From Mytilus galloprovincialis (lineage: Eukaryota > Mollusca > Bivalvia > Mytilida > Mytilidae): a DNA stretch of 64,000 nt. The translations under genes and the position numbers were made by a program. The notes under the pieces are model-generated. The model was not told the origin of the DNA and made no database searches. It was given only the letters and a program-made list of their open reading frames with translations. Shown in pieces: positions 19,533-32,407 of this stretch. Where the stretch lies: the NCBI RefSeq assembly GCF_965363235.1, contig NC_134846.1, forward strand, positions 4,655,001-4,719,000. The letters are read 5' to 3'. The stretch's first letter is position 1. Each line of letters opens with the position of its first letter.

Positions 19533-21622
19533 ATAAGCCTGAATAAAATGAATTCAACCGCAGGCGTTGTTTTGAAAGATCTGTATCGGGAGTAGTTATT
19601 TCAAAAATATGTTTCTTTTAGTTCTTATTTGCATTACACTGACATGTTATACCGGCATTTTCATTTTAAAAATAAGTTACATGTACTTACGCAACCACAA
19701 AATCTGTAATTTAGAAGTAAAAATAAATTAAGAATGTAAAGTTTATCCCGATTGTTGTTTATTTTTGAGAATTCAATCAATATCCTTGGATCAAACGATT
19801 ACAAGAATTTAGTGTAAATTAATGTCACAATACGTGGATTGCTCAGATGGGATTTGCTTGGCCTTTCTATCTGACATATGGTCCTGAAGGAAGACGCACC
19901 AGTTAAATATATCTATAATTAAATACATTTATTAATACGTTAATTACTATGCAGTACTAGGGACCTTTTTAGGGACCTTTATAGCTTACTGTTCAGTATG
20001 AACCAAGGCTCCATATCTTCTTATATCTTTTATGTATAATCATGGAAGTATTACATATTGTACTTCCATGATCTAATTAAGCATATATATTTTATGACAG
20101 TCTTACCGTGGTGAAATTTCATCGTATAAAGAATGACAACTCTAGGAACACTCTACTTTCCCAGTGTTTAAAATGATTCTTTATAAAACTGATATACCTT
20201 ATGGCTAGGTCACACATTCACGGATTTGACGTCGGACTAGCTACTGATACGATCCGGCATCATTCGTGGCAATCTGTATTAGTCCGTAGATTTCCGTACT
20301 GTAGCCGTAGTAGTACATTTTGTACTTGTATATCCTTGACAATTTTTGAACATGCGTAAAATTTGACCACGGATATAACGACCGTGTATATCTTTTCTAA
20401 ACGTATATATAAGACCGTACTTAATCGTTTTAGTCACTATCAAAACCGTATCAGTACGTCCTTATTCGTAGGCCCGAATGATTTTCGTAGGCCCGAGTGA
20501 TTTTCGTAGGCCCGAATGATTTCTCCGCATAACTACGTCCTAGTACGGTTACACCACGTATTGGTAAGGTTACAAAACGATTTGTTACGACTGTGTCACG
20601 GAACGGCACGATATCATTACGTTGCAATACGGATAGCTAGGTTTCAGCCATGAGTTGTTACGGCTTACTACGTAACAACACGACAATTTTTGGAATATTA
20701 CGGTCCACGACAAAATGATATGAGGCTTTTTTTTTTTATAAATACTCAACACTTATAGAGACGAACTTACAAAATGTATGTTGCGTCTTGTCGTTGAGTT
20801 ATACATAACATTATCTAACAGAAAATCAATAACTGCTGATCGTAATTAATTTGCTTGAATTGCATGGATATGATATTGATATGGTAAAGTGGCTGAATTA
20901 CTTAGATATACATGTGACTGATAGCAGAGTAGATGGTGGATTAGGGACTGACTTCCTTACCATGGCCAGTATGAGTCCCCCCCCCCCCTTCTGACTAATT
21001 TTCTGCGGAAAATCTATCTACATTAAAGAACTTTCAAAGAATTGTCCCAAATCTGTTTCAAGACCTGCTATATGTTGTTGGTCCGAGGATAGATAAGAAC
21101 ACCACATGGAACAGACATTCAGATGATTATTTATTCAACAAGAACAACGAAAAATCTACGATTAACTGCCATAAAGAAAAGCTTAATTATAGAAATGTGA
21201 CAGATCGTACAAATCTGTTTCAGACCGTTCTAATTCTTACTAACCCTTACTTGTACCGTAACAACCCGTGGTTTATCCGCAGTACACTCGTCCCGACACG
21301 TGTTGTTACGTACTAAACAGTGTCATGACCGTTTTAAAACGTGTGTTACCGTAATAACTCGTATCACTAATGTCGCCAAAATGAGACCCGTCCTTCATTA
21401 TCCGTGGTAGTAACGTCAAAACCCGTAGTCATACCGTTGTGCGTCCGTGTCGTATCCGTATCGGACTACGGAAACTGCATTTCCGTGATCATCCGCAGAA
21501 AGAAGTATCTGTCGCTCGATTAGGACCAGAGGGCCCCAGAAATAGTTCGGGCGAATGCGTAGTAATAAACCAACTCTTCAACTTGAAGGTTAATATGTTC
21601 TACTTTCGCTTTGTTTATTTTA
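19533..21622. other. Intergenic region with a CpG-rich repeat block
   Basis: AT-rich except 20200-20720 and 21190-21490, which are dense in CCGTA/TACGG words. The two blocks share inverted segments (for example 'acgtaacaacacg' at about 20681 against 'cgtgttgttacgt' at about 21300), suggesting a decayed inverted-repeat element. A C10 run lies near 20980. No gene recognised. Confidence 0.5.
19542..19547 (+). promoter_or_regulatory. Polyadenylation signal of the FReD gene
   Basis: AATAAA about 10 bp after the stop codon; a second AATAAA-like word occurs about 180 bp further on. Confidence 0.55.
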
Positions 21623-23768
21623 CCATTGGGTTGCTCCTGGTCCCCTATATATTCTACTTATAGAAAAAAACGTAATGTTACCTGTGGTCCCCAATGGTAG
21701 ATATATGGTTACCCCTGGTCCCCTTTTGATTTTATTGATTTAAATAACTTTTGGTTACCCCTTGTCCACTACAGATTGTACATACTAAATAACTTTGGGT
21801 TAACTGTAGTCCCTTAGAGTAAATATAACTTTGGGTTACCCCTGGTATCTTATAGATTCTACTAATAGAAATAACTTTAAGTTACCTTTGGTACCAAATG
21901 GTAGATATAGCTTTTGGGTTACCCGTGGTCCCCTTTAGCAGACATACCATTAAGTTACATGTCGTCCCCTATAGTGTTTAATTAAAGGAAAAAAACATTT
22001 AGTTACCCCTGGTCCCCTTTGGTATTTACTGGTTTAAATAATTTTGGGTTATCCCTGGTCGCCTACAGATTCGACTTATAAAAAACTATTGGTACCCGCG
22101 GTCCCTATGGTAGATATAACATTGGGTTACCAATGGTCCCCTATATATTAAACTTATAGAAATAATAACTTTGGGTTACCTCTGGTCCCCTATATGTTTT
22201 GATTTATAGAAATTACTTTTGATTACCCGTGGTCCCCTATAGTGGATATAACTTTTGGTTACCCCTGATTCCTTATAGAATCTTCTTGTAGAAATAACTT
22301 TGGGTTACCCGTGGTCCCGTATAGTAGATATAATTTTTGGTAACCCCTGGTCCCCTTTAGATTCGACTTATAAAAATAATATGGGCTACATGTGGTCCCC
22401 TATTGTAGATATACTATTGGGTTAACCCTGATCTCTATATATTCTACTGATAGAAATAACATTGGGTTACCTGTGGTCCCTATAGTAGATATAAATTAGG
22501 TTACCCCTGGTCCCCTATATGTTCAACTTATAGAAATTACTTTTGGTTACCTGTGGTCCCCTATATTAGATATGACTTTTGGTTACCCCTAATTCCCTAT
22601 AGATTCTTCTTATAGAAATAACTTTGGGTTACGTGTGGTCCCATATAGTAGATAAGCATTGGGTTACCCCTGGTCCCCTATATGTTCATTTTATAGAAAT
22701 TACTTTTGGTTACCCTTGGTCCTCTATATGTTTAACTTATAGAAATAACTTTTGGTTACTCGTGATCCCCTATAGTAGATATGACTTTTGGTTACCCCTG
22801 GCCCCCTATATATTCTACTTATAGAAATAACTTTTGGTTACATGTGGTCCCCTATAGTAGATATAACAGTGGGATACACCTGGTCATGCATAGTAGATAT
22901 ACCATTGGGTTACCCCTGGTCCCCTATATATTCTTATTGAAGCATTGAAATAACTTTGGTTACCTGCGGTGCCCTATAGTAGATATGCCATTGTGTTACC
23001 TGTGGTCCCCTTAAGTAGATATACCATTGTGTTACCTGTGGTCCCTTATAGTAGATGTACCATTGTGTTACCTGTGGTCCCTTATAGTAGATACACCATT
23101 GTGTTACATGTGGTGCCTTATAGTAAATATACCATTGTGTTACATGTGGTCCCATATAGTAGATATACCATTGGTTACCCCTGATCCCGATATATTCTAC
23201 TAATACAAATAACATTGGGTTAACTGTGGTCCCCTATAGTAGATATAAGTTGGGTTACCCCTTGTACCCTATATATTCAACTTATAGAAATAACTTTGGG
23301 TTACCTGAGGTCCCCTATAGTATATATATTATTGATTTACCCCTGATCCCCTATATGTTCAACTTATAGAAATTGCTTTGGGTTTCTCGTGGTCCCCTAT
23401 AGTAGATATGACTTTTGGTTACCCCTGATTCCCTATAGATTCTTCTTATAGAAATAACTTTGGGTTACCTTTGGTCCCATATATTAGATATAGCATTGGG
23501 TTACCCATGGTCCCCTCTAAGTTCATTTTTATAGAAATGACTGTTGGTTACCCGTGGTCCCCTATATGTTCAACTTATCGAAATAACGTTTGGTTACCCG
23601 TGGTCCCTATAGTAGATATGACTTTTGGTTACCCCTGGTCCCCTATATATTCTACTTATAGAAATAACTTTTGGTTACATGTCTTCCCCTATAGTAGATA
23701 TAACAGTGGGTTACACCTGGTCTTGCATAGTAGATAATACCATTGGGTTACCCCTGGTCCCCTATATA
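21623..23768 (+). repeat. Composite satellite, 46 + 36 bp units
   Basis: About 2.15 kb. Unit type A (46 bp): 'gttacccctggtcccctata' + 'tattctacttatagaaataac' + 'tttgg'. Type B (36 bp): 'gttacctgtggtcccctata' + 'gtagatataacattgg'. They alternate as a diverged 82-bp dimer. Between about 22980 and 23165 type B alone repeats about six times. Because 36 bp is 12 codons, B-only stretches create spurious 12-residue repeat ORFs on both strands. Confidence 0.92.
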
Positions 23769-24639
23769 TGTGATATAGATACAACGTATAAGCTAAGTTA
23801 TTTCTATAATTAGAATCTATAGGTTGGCACATTGATTTTAATAACAAAATCAGAAATATAAAATAGAAATAGTAAATAATGCCCCCGAGGTCATATGTTA
23901 TAGGACTAACTATCTATAGTTGATCTTTGTTCTATAACATATATATATGACTTCGCACTCTTATTCAATTTTTTACGTTTTATACTGATATTTTCATTTT
24001 TTTGAATGCCCCCGAGATCTTATGTTATACATTTTAAGACTATAGTGGATCTTACCTTTTGAAAAGCTTCTTAATATGCAGATTTCTATTCTTTCAACTT
24101 ATTTACATCGCATGCGGATATGGTGTTCCCAATTAAATTTTTTTATTTCATAACAATCCGAGATATGATATTTGTCCTTCAGTTTATGCATTCTATGATT
24201 CACGGTATCGTCAAATTTTCTGAACCCTACTTGTTGAACTATTTTTTTTTCGCGTAGGTAAACTGAATCAATATGTGAAATAATGGGGGGGGGGAAGTAA
24301 AAGGCAAAATCTCTCCGAAGATTTGAAGGATTATCGTTAGACACTGTGACGTATTCGGAAAACATCTATCATAACAGAAAATCCTTAACATTTCCGAACT
24401 TCATTTCCTGTCATATTTATTATGGCGTCAATTAATCATTCTTTTGCAAATAGATGATGACAGAATAGCAATCAGAATTTTGAACGACGAAATAAGTTTT
24501 TCAAACTATACAAACTACTCCACGAAATGAAAAGAATTGATTTTGATATAGATAATAATTACAAAGGTTTGATGAAACGAGTGATTAATCAACATGATTT
24601 GTTTGGTCTTAGCACTTTACTTCAGTTAGGTAACTGAAC

Positions 24640-24695
24640 ATGAAAAGTTGTCTCATTGGCACTCATACCACATCTTCTTATATCTTTGACATATG
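24640..24695 (+). repeat. Dispersed repeat family A, 3' fragment (copy 7)
   Basis: 'gttgtctcattggcactcat' followed by 'accacatcttcttatatct'. Confidence 0.75.
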
Positions 24696-25764
24696 TATTA
24701 GATGATTGTTAAGAATTACTCAGGAACATGTCGAGACACGAATGCCGACATATTCATCAAAGGTTATCAAGACATGAAAACAGACATATTCTGATCATCA
24801 GAGGTTATACGAATTCAATTTTCATTCACGACATTTAGAGTGTTGTATAGTATTATAATGATACGAAATACAATTGAATTAACAATTCTAGATAGCAGCT
24901 TTCTCCATTGTAGATTAACAAGATACCAGTAAACTCACTATTAAAAATTTAATCTCTCCTTCTCTCTGGCTCAAGACCACAATTAATTACCTCGCTTTTC
25001 GTTGGCCAAGAATATGCATTGTAGTTCCTTTTAATTAAAGTGTATGTTTTCCTAATTTTTGTTCTTTTTCTTTCTTTCTTTATTTCTTAGTTTTGTTTGG
25101 GTGGAAATAAAAGAAGAGAGGTAAAGTAAATTTTGGGATGTTGTATTCTAACTGATTTTGATATGGAAAGAAGTGATTATGCCAGGTACAAAAAGGTGAT
25201 ATTTACAGTTTTCGGATCATCTCTTGTCTTGACGTCCTTAGGGGTATGGATGTTTATTGGATAAATTTGTAGGAGGGATGAGTTCAATCTTTCTGAATGT
25301 TGGATCTATTTTTTGGACAAGTACTGTACTGTACACAATCAAAATATTTGACAAAAAGACATGGTGCATTTTTTAATGAGACAAAACGTTATAAAGAACT
25401 AATAGAGGAATCATGTACTAATTGTGGTCTGTGGCCCTCTCTCTTATTTCAACGCGTTAGTTATGAAAGAAAGACAACTTATATAAGCTTCAAACGCATG
25501 GACTCTTGTTATGTGGATTTATATTTTTATTAAATAAATCTTAAGTTTTTTATAGGGTAGTTTTTTTCAAGAGCATTATGCTATCCCCAACATATTTCTC
25601 AGTATGGAAATATTAGATATTAACGTATCTGCAATGTCGATTACGAACACACTTAAGTACATGTTTTATTAGAACATGTAAGATGCATAAACATCCAGTG
25701 GCTTATCGTAATATTTTAAGATCACTTATATGGCAGTTATGATGTTCTATTCCATATAAACATA

Positions 25765-25835
25765 AAGAGCTGTGGTACATTTTATAATTGCCAGTGAGAC
25801 AACTATCAACCAGAGTTCAAATTACAAAGACGTGG
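25765..25835 (-). repeat. Dispersed repeat family A, fragment (copy 8)
   Basis: Diverged 'gctgtggtacattttataat' and 'tgccagtgagacaactatca'. Confidence 0.55.
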
Positions 25836-26919
25836 GTCGGTATAATGATGCAATGTTATCGTAAATAAATATGATGTTTTTGTGGACAAACTAGTAGTAC
25901 TACTAGTAGTACTGCAGCGCTCTTCACAAAACTTTCTCATTTGAATCTTCGGGAAAAGAAGCAAAAGATTGTACTTGCTTATGAAGTTGTGATGTCAACT
26001 TTCTCAGATAAAAAATGGCATGTCACATGCTGTGCACAAACAGTGTTGAAAAATGAATAAGTGCTTAAAAATTCACATCTTCTTAAACATCGATTGCAGG
26101 ATTCCAGGAAATTCTTGAGATATCCTGAAGATAAAAAAAAACAGTAAAAGTTACCCTAGTTATTTGTTCCTCTCGGCTTGTACTTTAATAATGTCCCCAT
26201 GTCAGACGTCGAAAATAAAATACGGACGATGTCGTACGTAAACTCGATTAATACCTTGACATAACAGCCTGTCTAAATATTCCGTAATGGAGATTCGAAC
26301 GATGCATGCAACATCCTTATCAGTCCCCAGGTAGTATTCACTCTAATCAGCCCTAGAAGTGATGTAATAGTAATTAAAACCGAAGTTCACTTTAACTTAT
26401 AGCAAGGCAAAATGACGTCAAACAATTGATTAATTATCGTTTCCGAACTGATATTAAGGATTTTACAGAAAATTGTATATGCCATCAGGCTGCAATCTTG
26501 ATTCAATTCCGTACCATCAAAAAAATGTCATCTAATTATTCGATGATATTTCACTAAGATAAATTAAATGAAATTTTCTTTGTTTGAATGACAGCATGAA
26601 ATGTCTGACGGACATTTTCGCAATCATTTCTTAATTCACTTATATAATGTTAGATTACAAAGTATCTGCGCATTATTGACTTTGTACTTTTGGGCATTTT
26701 GTCATTAACTAATATTCCTGACCTTTACATGGATACACGAAGATAAATGGTGTCACTAGTTTCCAATAAAAATGTTGCATCGATTGAAATGTCACCTAGT
26801 TTAGAAATCTTCATAATGTATAGGCACATAGGAGTAAAAGCACTAATGCATAATGCCATATATTATATACATGTAACTTGTTCGTAGTTTGAAGTTCGTT
26901 ATACTGGTATATACATGGA

Positions 26920-27235
26920 TATAAGAAAATGTTGTGAGTGGCATTAAGGCAACTCTCCATCCAAGTCACAAATTGATAAAGTAAACAGTAATATGTTAAA
27001 GTACAGTCCTCAATATGGTACCATAGCTCACCCCGAACATCAAGATATAAAGGGCCCAAACAAATAACTAGACTAGTGTAAAACCATTCAAACAGGATAA
27101 CCAACGGTCGAGTGTATAAAAATGAAGAAAAAAAGAGAAACACTAATGAACCACACCAACAAACGACAATCATGCAGGTGCAAGCAAATGCAGCGGATTC
27201 AAACGTTTTAATAGGTACCAACCGTTACCCTTACC
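26920..27235 (-). repeat. Dispersed repeat family A, long copy 9
   Basis: Reverse copy: 'ggcaactctccatccaagtc', 'aaagtacagtcctcaatat', 'aagggcccaaac', 'aaccattcaaacaggataac', then a further downstream segment. The long minus open frame over it is a shadow of the repeat. Confidence 0.7.
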
Positions 27236-29200
27236 TGAAACAATAGTATATCATCACAAGATAGAAGGACGCACTATAAAATATCAATTGATGTAGCTTA
27301 TCTCAATCAAAAGACAAATTAACACAAACAATTGAACATACACTGAACGAATAAATTTGATCTATGACAACATGTAAAAACAATAACAATAAAATAAGGG
27401 ATTAGTGGCAAATATCGCATGCATATTCAGGACGAGAACATATTAACAGTAAATACATTAGATATGTCTTTCTCTAACTGCACGAGGTTTCGGATTTAAC
27501 ATTCCCATTTGATCGGACGGGTCTTTCACAATTCAACACAGCCAAAAGGACGCCCAACTTTTGCAAGGATTCAATTGTCGTGTTTAAAGAAGGCCTTTAG
27601 TTATTACCCATATTCCTTTTCTCGAGTAACGTTTGGAGGTTAGATAATTATTATAGATAAAAATGGTAAATTAAAAGGACTATATGCGTCAATAAATGAA
27701 AAATAACCAAATTTGTTACACAATATTGGTTAAACGTTTTATTGTTGCTTGAAGCCCAAAACTTTTAATTAGCTTAATTGGATAGGTCTTTAAAAATATG
27801 GACATGAAGATAAGATGTTCATAAAAGGAAGCGATTAGGCTGTGCATCAACACGTTTGGGGAAAAATCACGTTTTAGTCGTTCTTAAAAAAATGGACACT
27901 TTCGGCGTTAATAAAAAAGATTTTGATTTAATGACGGGTTTGTCTATTATACTATGTCCTGTGGTTGGTCGAATAGCTCAACTGTTTCCGTTCATATAGT
28001 TACATTCCTGGCGTTCATGTGATTGGCTTTGAGTGTTCTTGAATGTGGATCATGATGGCTTGGGATGCATGAGATTTGTAAATTGTTGTTTTCTTTTTCT
28101 TTTTTTATCATATTATGACAGTGTTCAAGTTCGGTACCTGAATTTCTTTGAATAAATATTTACATAAAGGGTTCATAAGTATCTTATTGTAAATTGTAAA
28201 TTAATTATATTTTCTGTGATTTTATACTCTCTTGTTTTTGTGTTTGTTGCTGTTTTAATTTATTTTTCCAATTTCGCCTCGCCTAGAGGGAGTTTACCCA
28301 AAGAGGTTTATCACTTCCATGTTCCATGTGCGCTTCAACACTGTTGACTTTAACGTGTGTGCGAATTTGTTCATTATTGGTTTTTAGATTATCAACACGG
28401 TTTATAACATTAGGAAATTAGATTTGATATTTTTATGAAATATTGTTCATTAATTTGGCAATTATATTGATCAAAGGATGAGTATCTAATTAAATTCAAA
28501 TCTTTCTGATGTATCTCTTTAGGCTTCGTGTCCGATGCATGACCCCTACTTCATACTTCCATGGATTATAATTGACTTTCACTCGTACTAATTTACTTTA
28601 ATTGTTCTAATGTGTAACAAACGAAATTTACAGAATTATTTATTATAGTACACTTGATGCTTCTAATACAATAATTTAGCTCCTGTGTAAAGCTTATGAT
28701 TATGTGAATATTTGAAAATTAATATTCTACATTTTGTATATAGACGGTAGACATTTAATTTTAGTTTGTGTTTATCTTACATTGTGTGTACGCCTGTTTT
28801 TGAATTTAACTGTCGAATGATGTAAATATATCCGTGCACCTTCAATCTTTGCATATTCTTATTTTCAATTATTTAGTCTCCAAAAAATCCTTGGTCTTTT
28901 ATATCTTTTTTAACGTGTTCTGGTTTTTTTTTTAACTTAATATGTTACAAATTGTTTCTTTAATGTAAATTGAATTCTACCAATAAATAGATATCAAGGT
29001 TAGATACACATGTAAGTGTATGAGACAGTCAAGAAAAAACAAAGAAATTACTTCTAGCTATGAACATATAGGGTCAGTAACAAACAACAGACTGAGCGTA
29101 TACCGGGTATTTGTTCTAGAGTTCTACATTTGTAGCAAAACAAGAAATAAAAAAACTCTTACAATTTGTAGTTTAGCATGGCGTTCATTATCACTTAACT
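27236..29200. other. Intergenic AT-rich DNA
   Basis: No coding sequence recognised. 27415-27460 ('agtggcaaatatcgcatgca', 'attcaggacgagaaca') resembles a word set seen again at 44445-44470 and 48070, so it is probably repeat-derived. Confidence 0.5.
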
Positions 29201-29212
29201 AGTATATATATT

Positions 29213-29350
29213 TGTTTAGGGACCAGCTGAAGGACGCCTCCGGGTGCGGGAATTTCTCGCTGCATTAAAGACCTGTTGGTGACCTTTTGCTGATGTCTGC
29301 TCTATGGTCGGGTTGTTGTCTCTGACACATTCCCCATTTCCATTCTCAAT
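29213..29350 (+). repeat. Dispersed repeat family C, copy 1
   Basis: 'ggaccagctgaaggacgcct', 'ggtgcgggaatttctcgctg', 'tatggtcgggttgttgtctc', 'acacattccccatttccatt'. Its inverted relative is at 38095-38245. Confidence 0.8.
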
Positions 29351-29404
29351 TTTATCTTATATATATGCTGGTACGGCGTGATGATTTATTTGTGTTGTTA
29401 AGAA

Positions 29405-29640
29405 TAGTTCAAGATTTCTGTCCAGTTTCTGCACACGACAGGTGCCACATGTGGAGCAGGATATGCATACCCTTCCGGAGCACATTAGATCACCCCCTGT
29501 TTTATAGTGAGGTTCGTGTTGCTTAGTCTTTAGTTTTCTATGTTATGTCATGTGTACTATTATTTGTCTGATGTTGTCAGTTTATTTTCTATCTACGAGT
29601 TTAACTGTTCCTCTGGTATCTTTCGCATCTCTATTAAATC
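29405..29640 (+). repeat. Dispersed repeat family B, copy 3
   Basis: 'acgacaggtgccacatgtgg', 'ccttccggagcacattagat', 'gttttctatgttatgtcatg', ending 'ctgttcctctggtatctttc'. Confidence 0.78.
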
Positions 29641-29642
29641 AT

Positions 29643-29934
29643 TTACAGCATGTCCACAAGTGTTTACAGCTATATAACTTGACACTGTGTTATACATTAC
29701 AAAATGGCTTGTATGGTGACATGTGATATGTTAGAATTGTCTACGCCTGGTCAACAATGTCTTGTTTTACCCTATACCCATCTTCAACAGTTGGTCAATC
29801 GAAATATCTTATGCCGCCACCAAAAAGAAAATGTGTCTGTAAAATCTGCAGAAAATCCAAGTTTATGTTTGAAATATACTAGATTTCTACATTTGTAGTA
29901 TATTACAGCATGTTCACTAGTGTTTACAGCTATA
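29643..29934 (+). repeat. Segment framed by a ~32-bp direct repeat
   Basis: 'ttacagcatgtccacaagtg' at 29643 recurs as 'ttacagcatgttcactagtg' at 29903, each followed by 'tttacagctata'. The segment between (29700-29815) is homologous, in direct orientation, to 49433-49540. Confidence 0.65.
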
Positions 29935-30043
29935 GCTTTTCTTATATATATTTTTCTTACAATAAACGATTTCTATTTGAAAAAGAGAAAATCTATTTTA
30001 TTCTCTTTTTCCCACTTTATTTCTATGAAATGTGTATAGATTT

Positions 30044-30425
30044 GATATTGGCAATCTTGTATATTTTGGGGCACAAGCCCCAAAATGATAAAATAACAGC
30101 ATTCAATGAGGAAGCAAGCTATCTCTATCATTTTCAGTTTGGGGCAAAGGCCCCAAAATGAAATTACAACATATAATTTGATATGTCTGTATTATATGAT
30201 TATGTTGCTGATTCAAACGAGATATAGATTTGATATTGGCAGGCTTGTATATTTTGGGGCAAAAGCCCCAAAATGATAAAATAACATATTTTTGAAAAAC
30301 AGCGTTCAATGAGGAAGCAAGCTATCTCCATCATTTTCATTTTGGGGCAAAGTCCCCAAAATGAAATTACAACATATAATCTTGTCTGTATTATATGATC
30401 GTGTTGCTGATTCAAACGATATATA
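30044..30425 (+). repeat. Two ~190-bp tandem units with GGGGC/GCCCC palindromes
   Basis: Each unit has 'tattttggggcacaagcccc' and 'gtttggggcaaaggccccaa' hairpins separated by 'aatgaggaagcaagctatct'. The same dimer appears inverted at 48970-49360. Overlapping short ORFs come from this repeat. Confidence 0.85.
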
Positions 30426-30689
30426 GTTTTGTAAGCGTATAATGAAGATCTTGTAAAAAAATGTTTAAAGAAAAGATCAAATTAGAGCATACTTTCCGAT
30501 AAGAGCAAGAACAAAGAAAATATCAGTTTGCTTGAATAACAAGTCAAAACGGAAAATATCGTAAAATAAACGTTTTCTATTATCTTTAATTAGTAACAAC
30601 ATTCTTCCTTCAGTCACAATGCCGTTTTGTTATAAATCAAACAGTCGGTGTTTTTTTTTTCGTTTGTATTGATTCACAATTGTTTTATG

Positions 30690-30845
30690 TCGTGGCCTTG
30701 TAAAGCTGACTATGCAGTATGGATTATGCTCATTATTGAAGGCTATACATTTACCTAACGTGTAAATGATTAAACTCGATTCATACAGACTATGTTAGAT
30801 ACTAGTAGTTGTCTCATTGGCAATCATACTTTATCTCCTTATGCA
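30690..30845 (+). repeat. Dispersed repeat family A, copy 10 (embedded in copy A)
   Basis: 'gctgactatgcagtatggat' ... 'agttgtctcattggcaatca'. The inverted element copy carries it too (48550-48700), so it was inserted before the element duplicated. Confidence 0.8.
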
Positions 30846-32045
30846 CTTCCTTTCACACATTGTTCTAATCAGTAAATCAGTTTAAACATAATGCATGAAA
30901 ATAAATGGTGCATGTAACATTAGGCCAAGTTACTGCCTTGTAATGGCTACAAGTAACATTTGGCCAATAACACACCTTGCCTGAAATTACTCAATATTTT
31001 TTCGGATACTTGTTACCATCAAGTTATGGTTAACAGTTGCCAGTAGGTACAAGTACATATCTGTACAAAAGTGTTTGATAATATATTTTAATGGTATTCC
31101 AAAAAAATTAATATGCTACACTTCTTTTTTACATAAAGGCCTCGTTTGTCCCATATTCGGCTCTAGTTCAGGAGGTTGTTGGTTCGATATCCGGCAGAGT
31201 CAAACCACAAGACTTGAAAACGAGTATTTTGCTGTTTTACCGCTTAACACACAGTATTCAGTAGTAAGAGAATGTTAACGACCGGGTCTTCGTGTGGACT
31301 AGTATCTTGTGTACCAGGCTCGGTGTATCTAGTGAACTAGCGCTCAGTGTGTAGGTCCAGTACAAAACAGTGATTATATTCATGTCACATTATCAATATC
31401 ATGTTCTCGTTCTGAATGTGTATTTTATTTGTTGCTGGACGTTAGACAGCCAAAAATCCTTCTTTTCTTCTGAAAATGCATTACATCTGAAACAAATGAA
31501 CACACATATGATATCTTACTTTAAAACGTAAAAAACATAATGGCCAACAAGAGATATCGATAAAATAGCAACAGACTCATTGCTGATTTATTATATTTAG
31601 CATATTAAATTTAAATATTAAATACTAAATTGAATAAAATGCTTCTTTGAGCGCAGCCTGATACGACCGCAAAGGCCGGACCTTGAACAGTTTGGGCAAT
31701 TTTGAACCCCTTAAAAAAATTGAAAAAAAACTTATTGACCCCCCTTTTTTTCGAGCAACAGACTAAAGTTATTTTTTCCGGAAACCAAATGTGTCTTCGG
31801 ACGACGACGACATTATAGCATTAAACGAACCAATAAAAAAATCTCTCTCGTAGTTTATATGGCTAGTTCTGTGAAATGTATATTTACCGATATCGTTTGA
31901 TGATTTAATAAATTCTTTCGGAAAAAGAAAGTACCAGCATATATTTACATGTATATTCTATAAAATAATTGTATGAGGAAATTTGGAACGACTTCTTTTA
32001 CGTAACATGCTATTGACAGACTGTCTATGACATGTTTAATTCAAA

Positions 32046-32407
32046 TGCTTGTGTACCATACACACTTGTTGACTCGCCTATTTGAATAATATGTTGTCTT
32101 TTAGCATAACCCATACATGCCTTAGATGGTTGCTTCTTACTCTTGTTGCCAAATTCTAACTATAAAAAGAAACGTATATATAGTTACTGAAGATTAAATG
32201 AATTTATATGATCAACTTGAAATACTGTGAGCACTGATCAAAAGCCAACCCATACAACCACCCCGACACCCCAATCACAAATAAAAAGAAGACATGCACA
32301 CACAATGGAACACATTGACATAACACATGTAGGCAGCCAATATTGTAGTGGTGGTGTGACGCATATACTACACGGAAGTTCTTCAAAACGAAATGATCAA
32401 TTCCTCT
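32046..32407. other. Short unassigned segment
   Basis: Between copy A and the next TIR element; nothing recognisable beyond low-complexity CA-rich sequence at 32250-32330. Confidence 0.4.

Larger units (their letters stand above)
23769..26920. other. Intergenic DNA without recognisable genes
   Basis: Contains two 'gcccccgag(g/a)tc(a/t)tatgttata' segments near 23881 and 24007, two family A fragments and short open frames (24365-24099 minus, 25297-25533 plus) that I do not recognise and consider chance. Confidence 0.5.
29965..32045 (+). mobile_element. Copy A of a ~2-kb element present twice in inverted orientation
   Basis: Aligns by eye with the reverse complement of 46090-49431 from 'aacgatttctatttgaaaaa' through to 'gacagactgtctatgacatg'. 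It begins with two ~190-bp tandem units rich in perfect 'ttttggggc...gccccaaaa' palindromes, then carries an embedded family A repeat and a tRNA-promoter-like stretch (31164-31192). No transposase frame was recognised; the terminal structure is undefined. Confidence 0.85.

Noticed and set aside
22934..23215. Long minus-strand ORF with 12-residue repeats (VTQWYIYYKGPQ)
   Set aside because: Product of the 36-bp satellite unit, whose length is a multiple of three; the opposite strand is open too, and there is no start context or splice support.
26811..27221. 136-codon hydrophobic minus ORF
   Set aside because: Overlies a reverse copy of dispersed repeat family A; the frame is repeat-derived.
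30103..30415. Overlapping short ORFs with repeated 'SFWGLCPK' peptides
   Set aside because: Translations of the GGGGC/GCCCC palindrome units; equivalents occur in both orientations at copy B.
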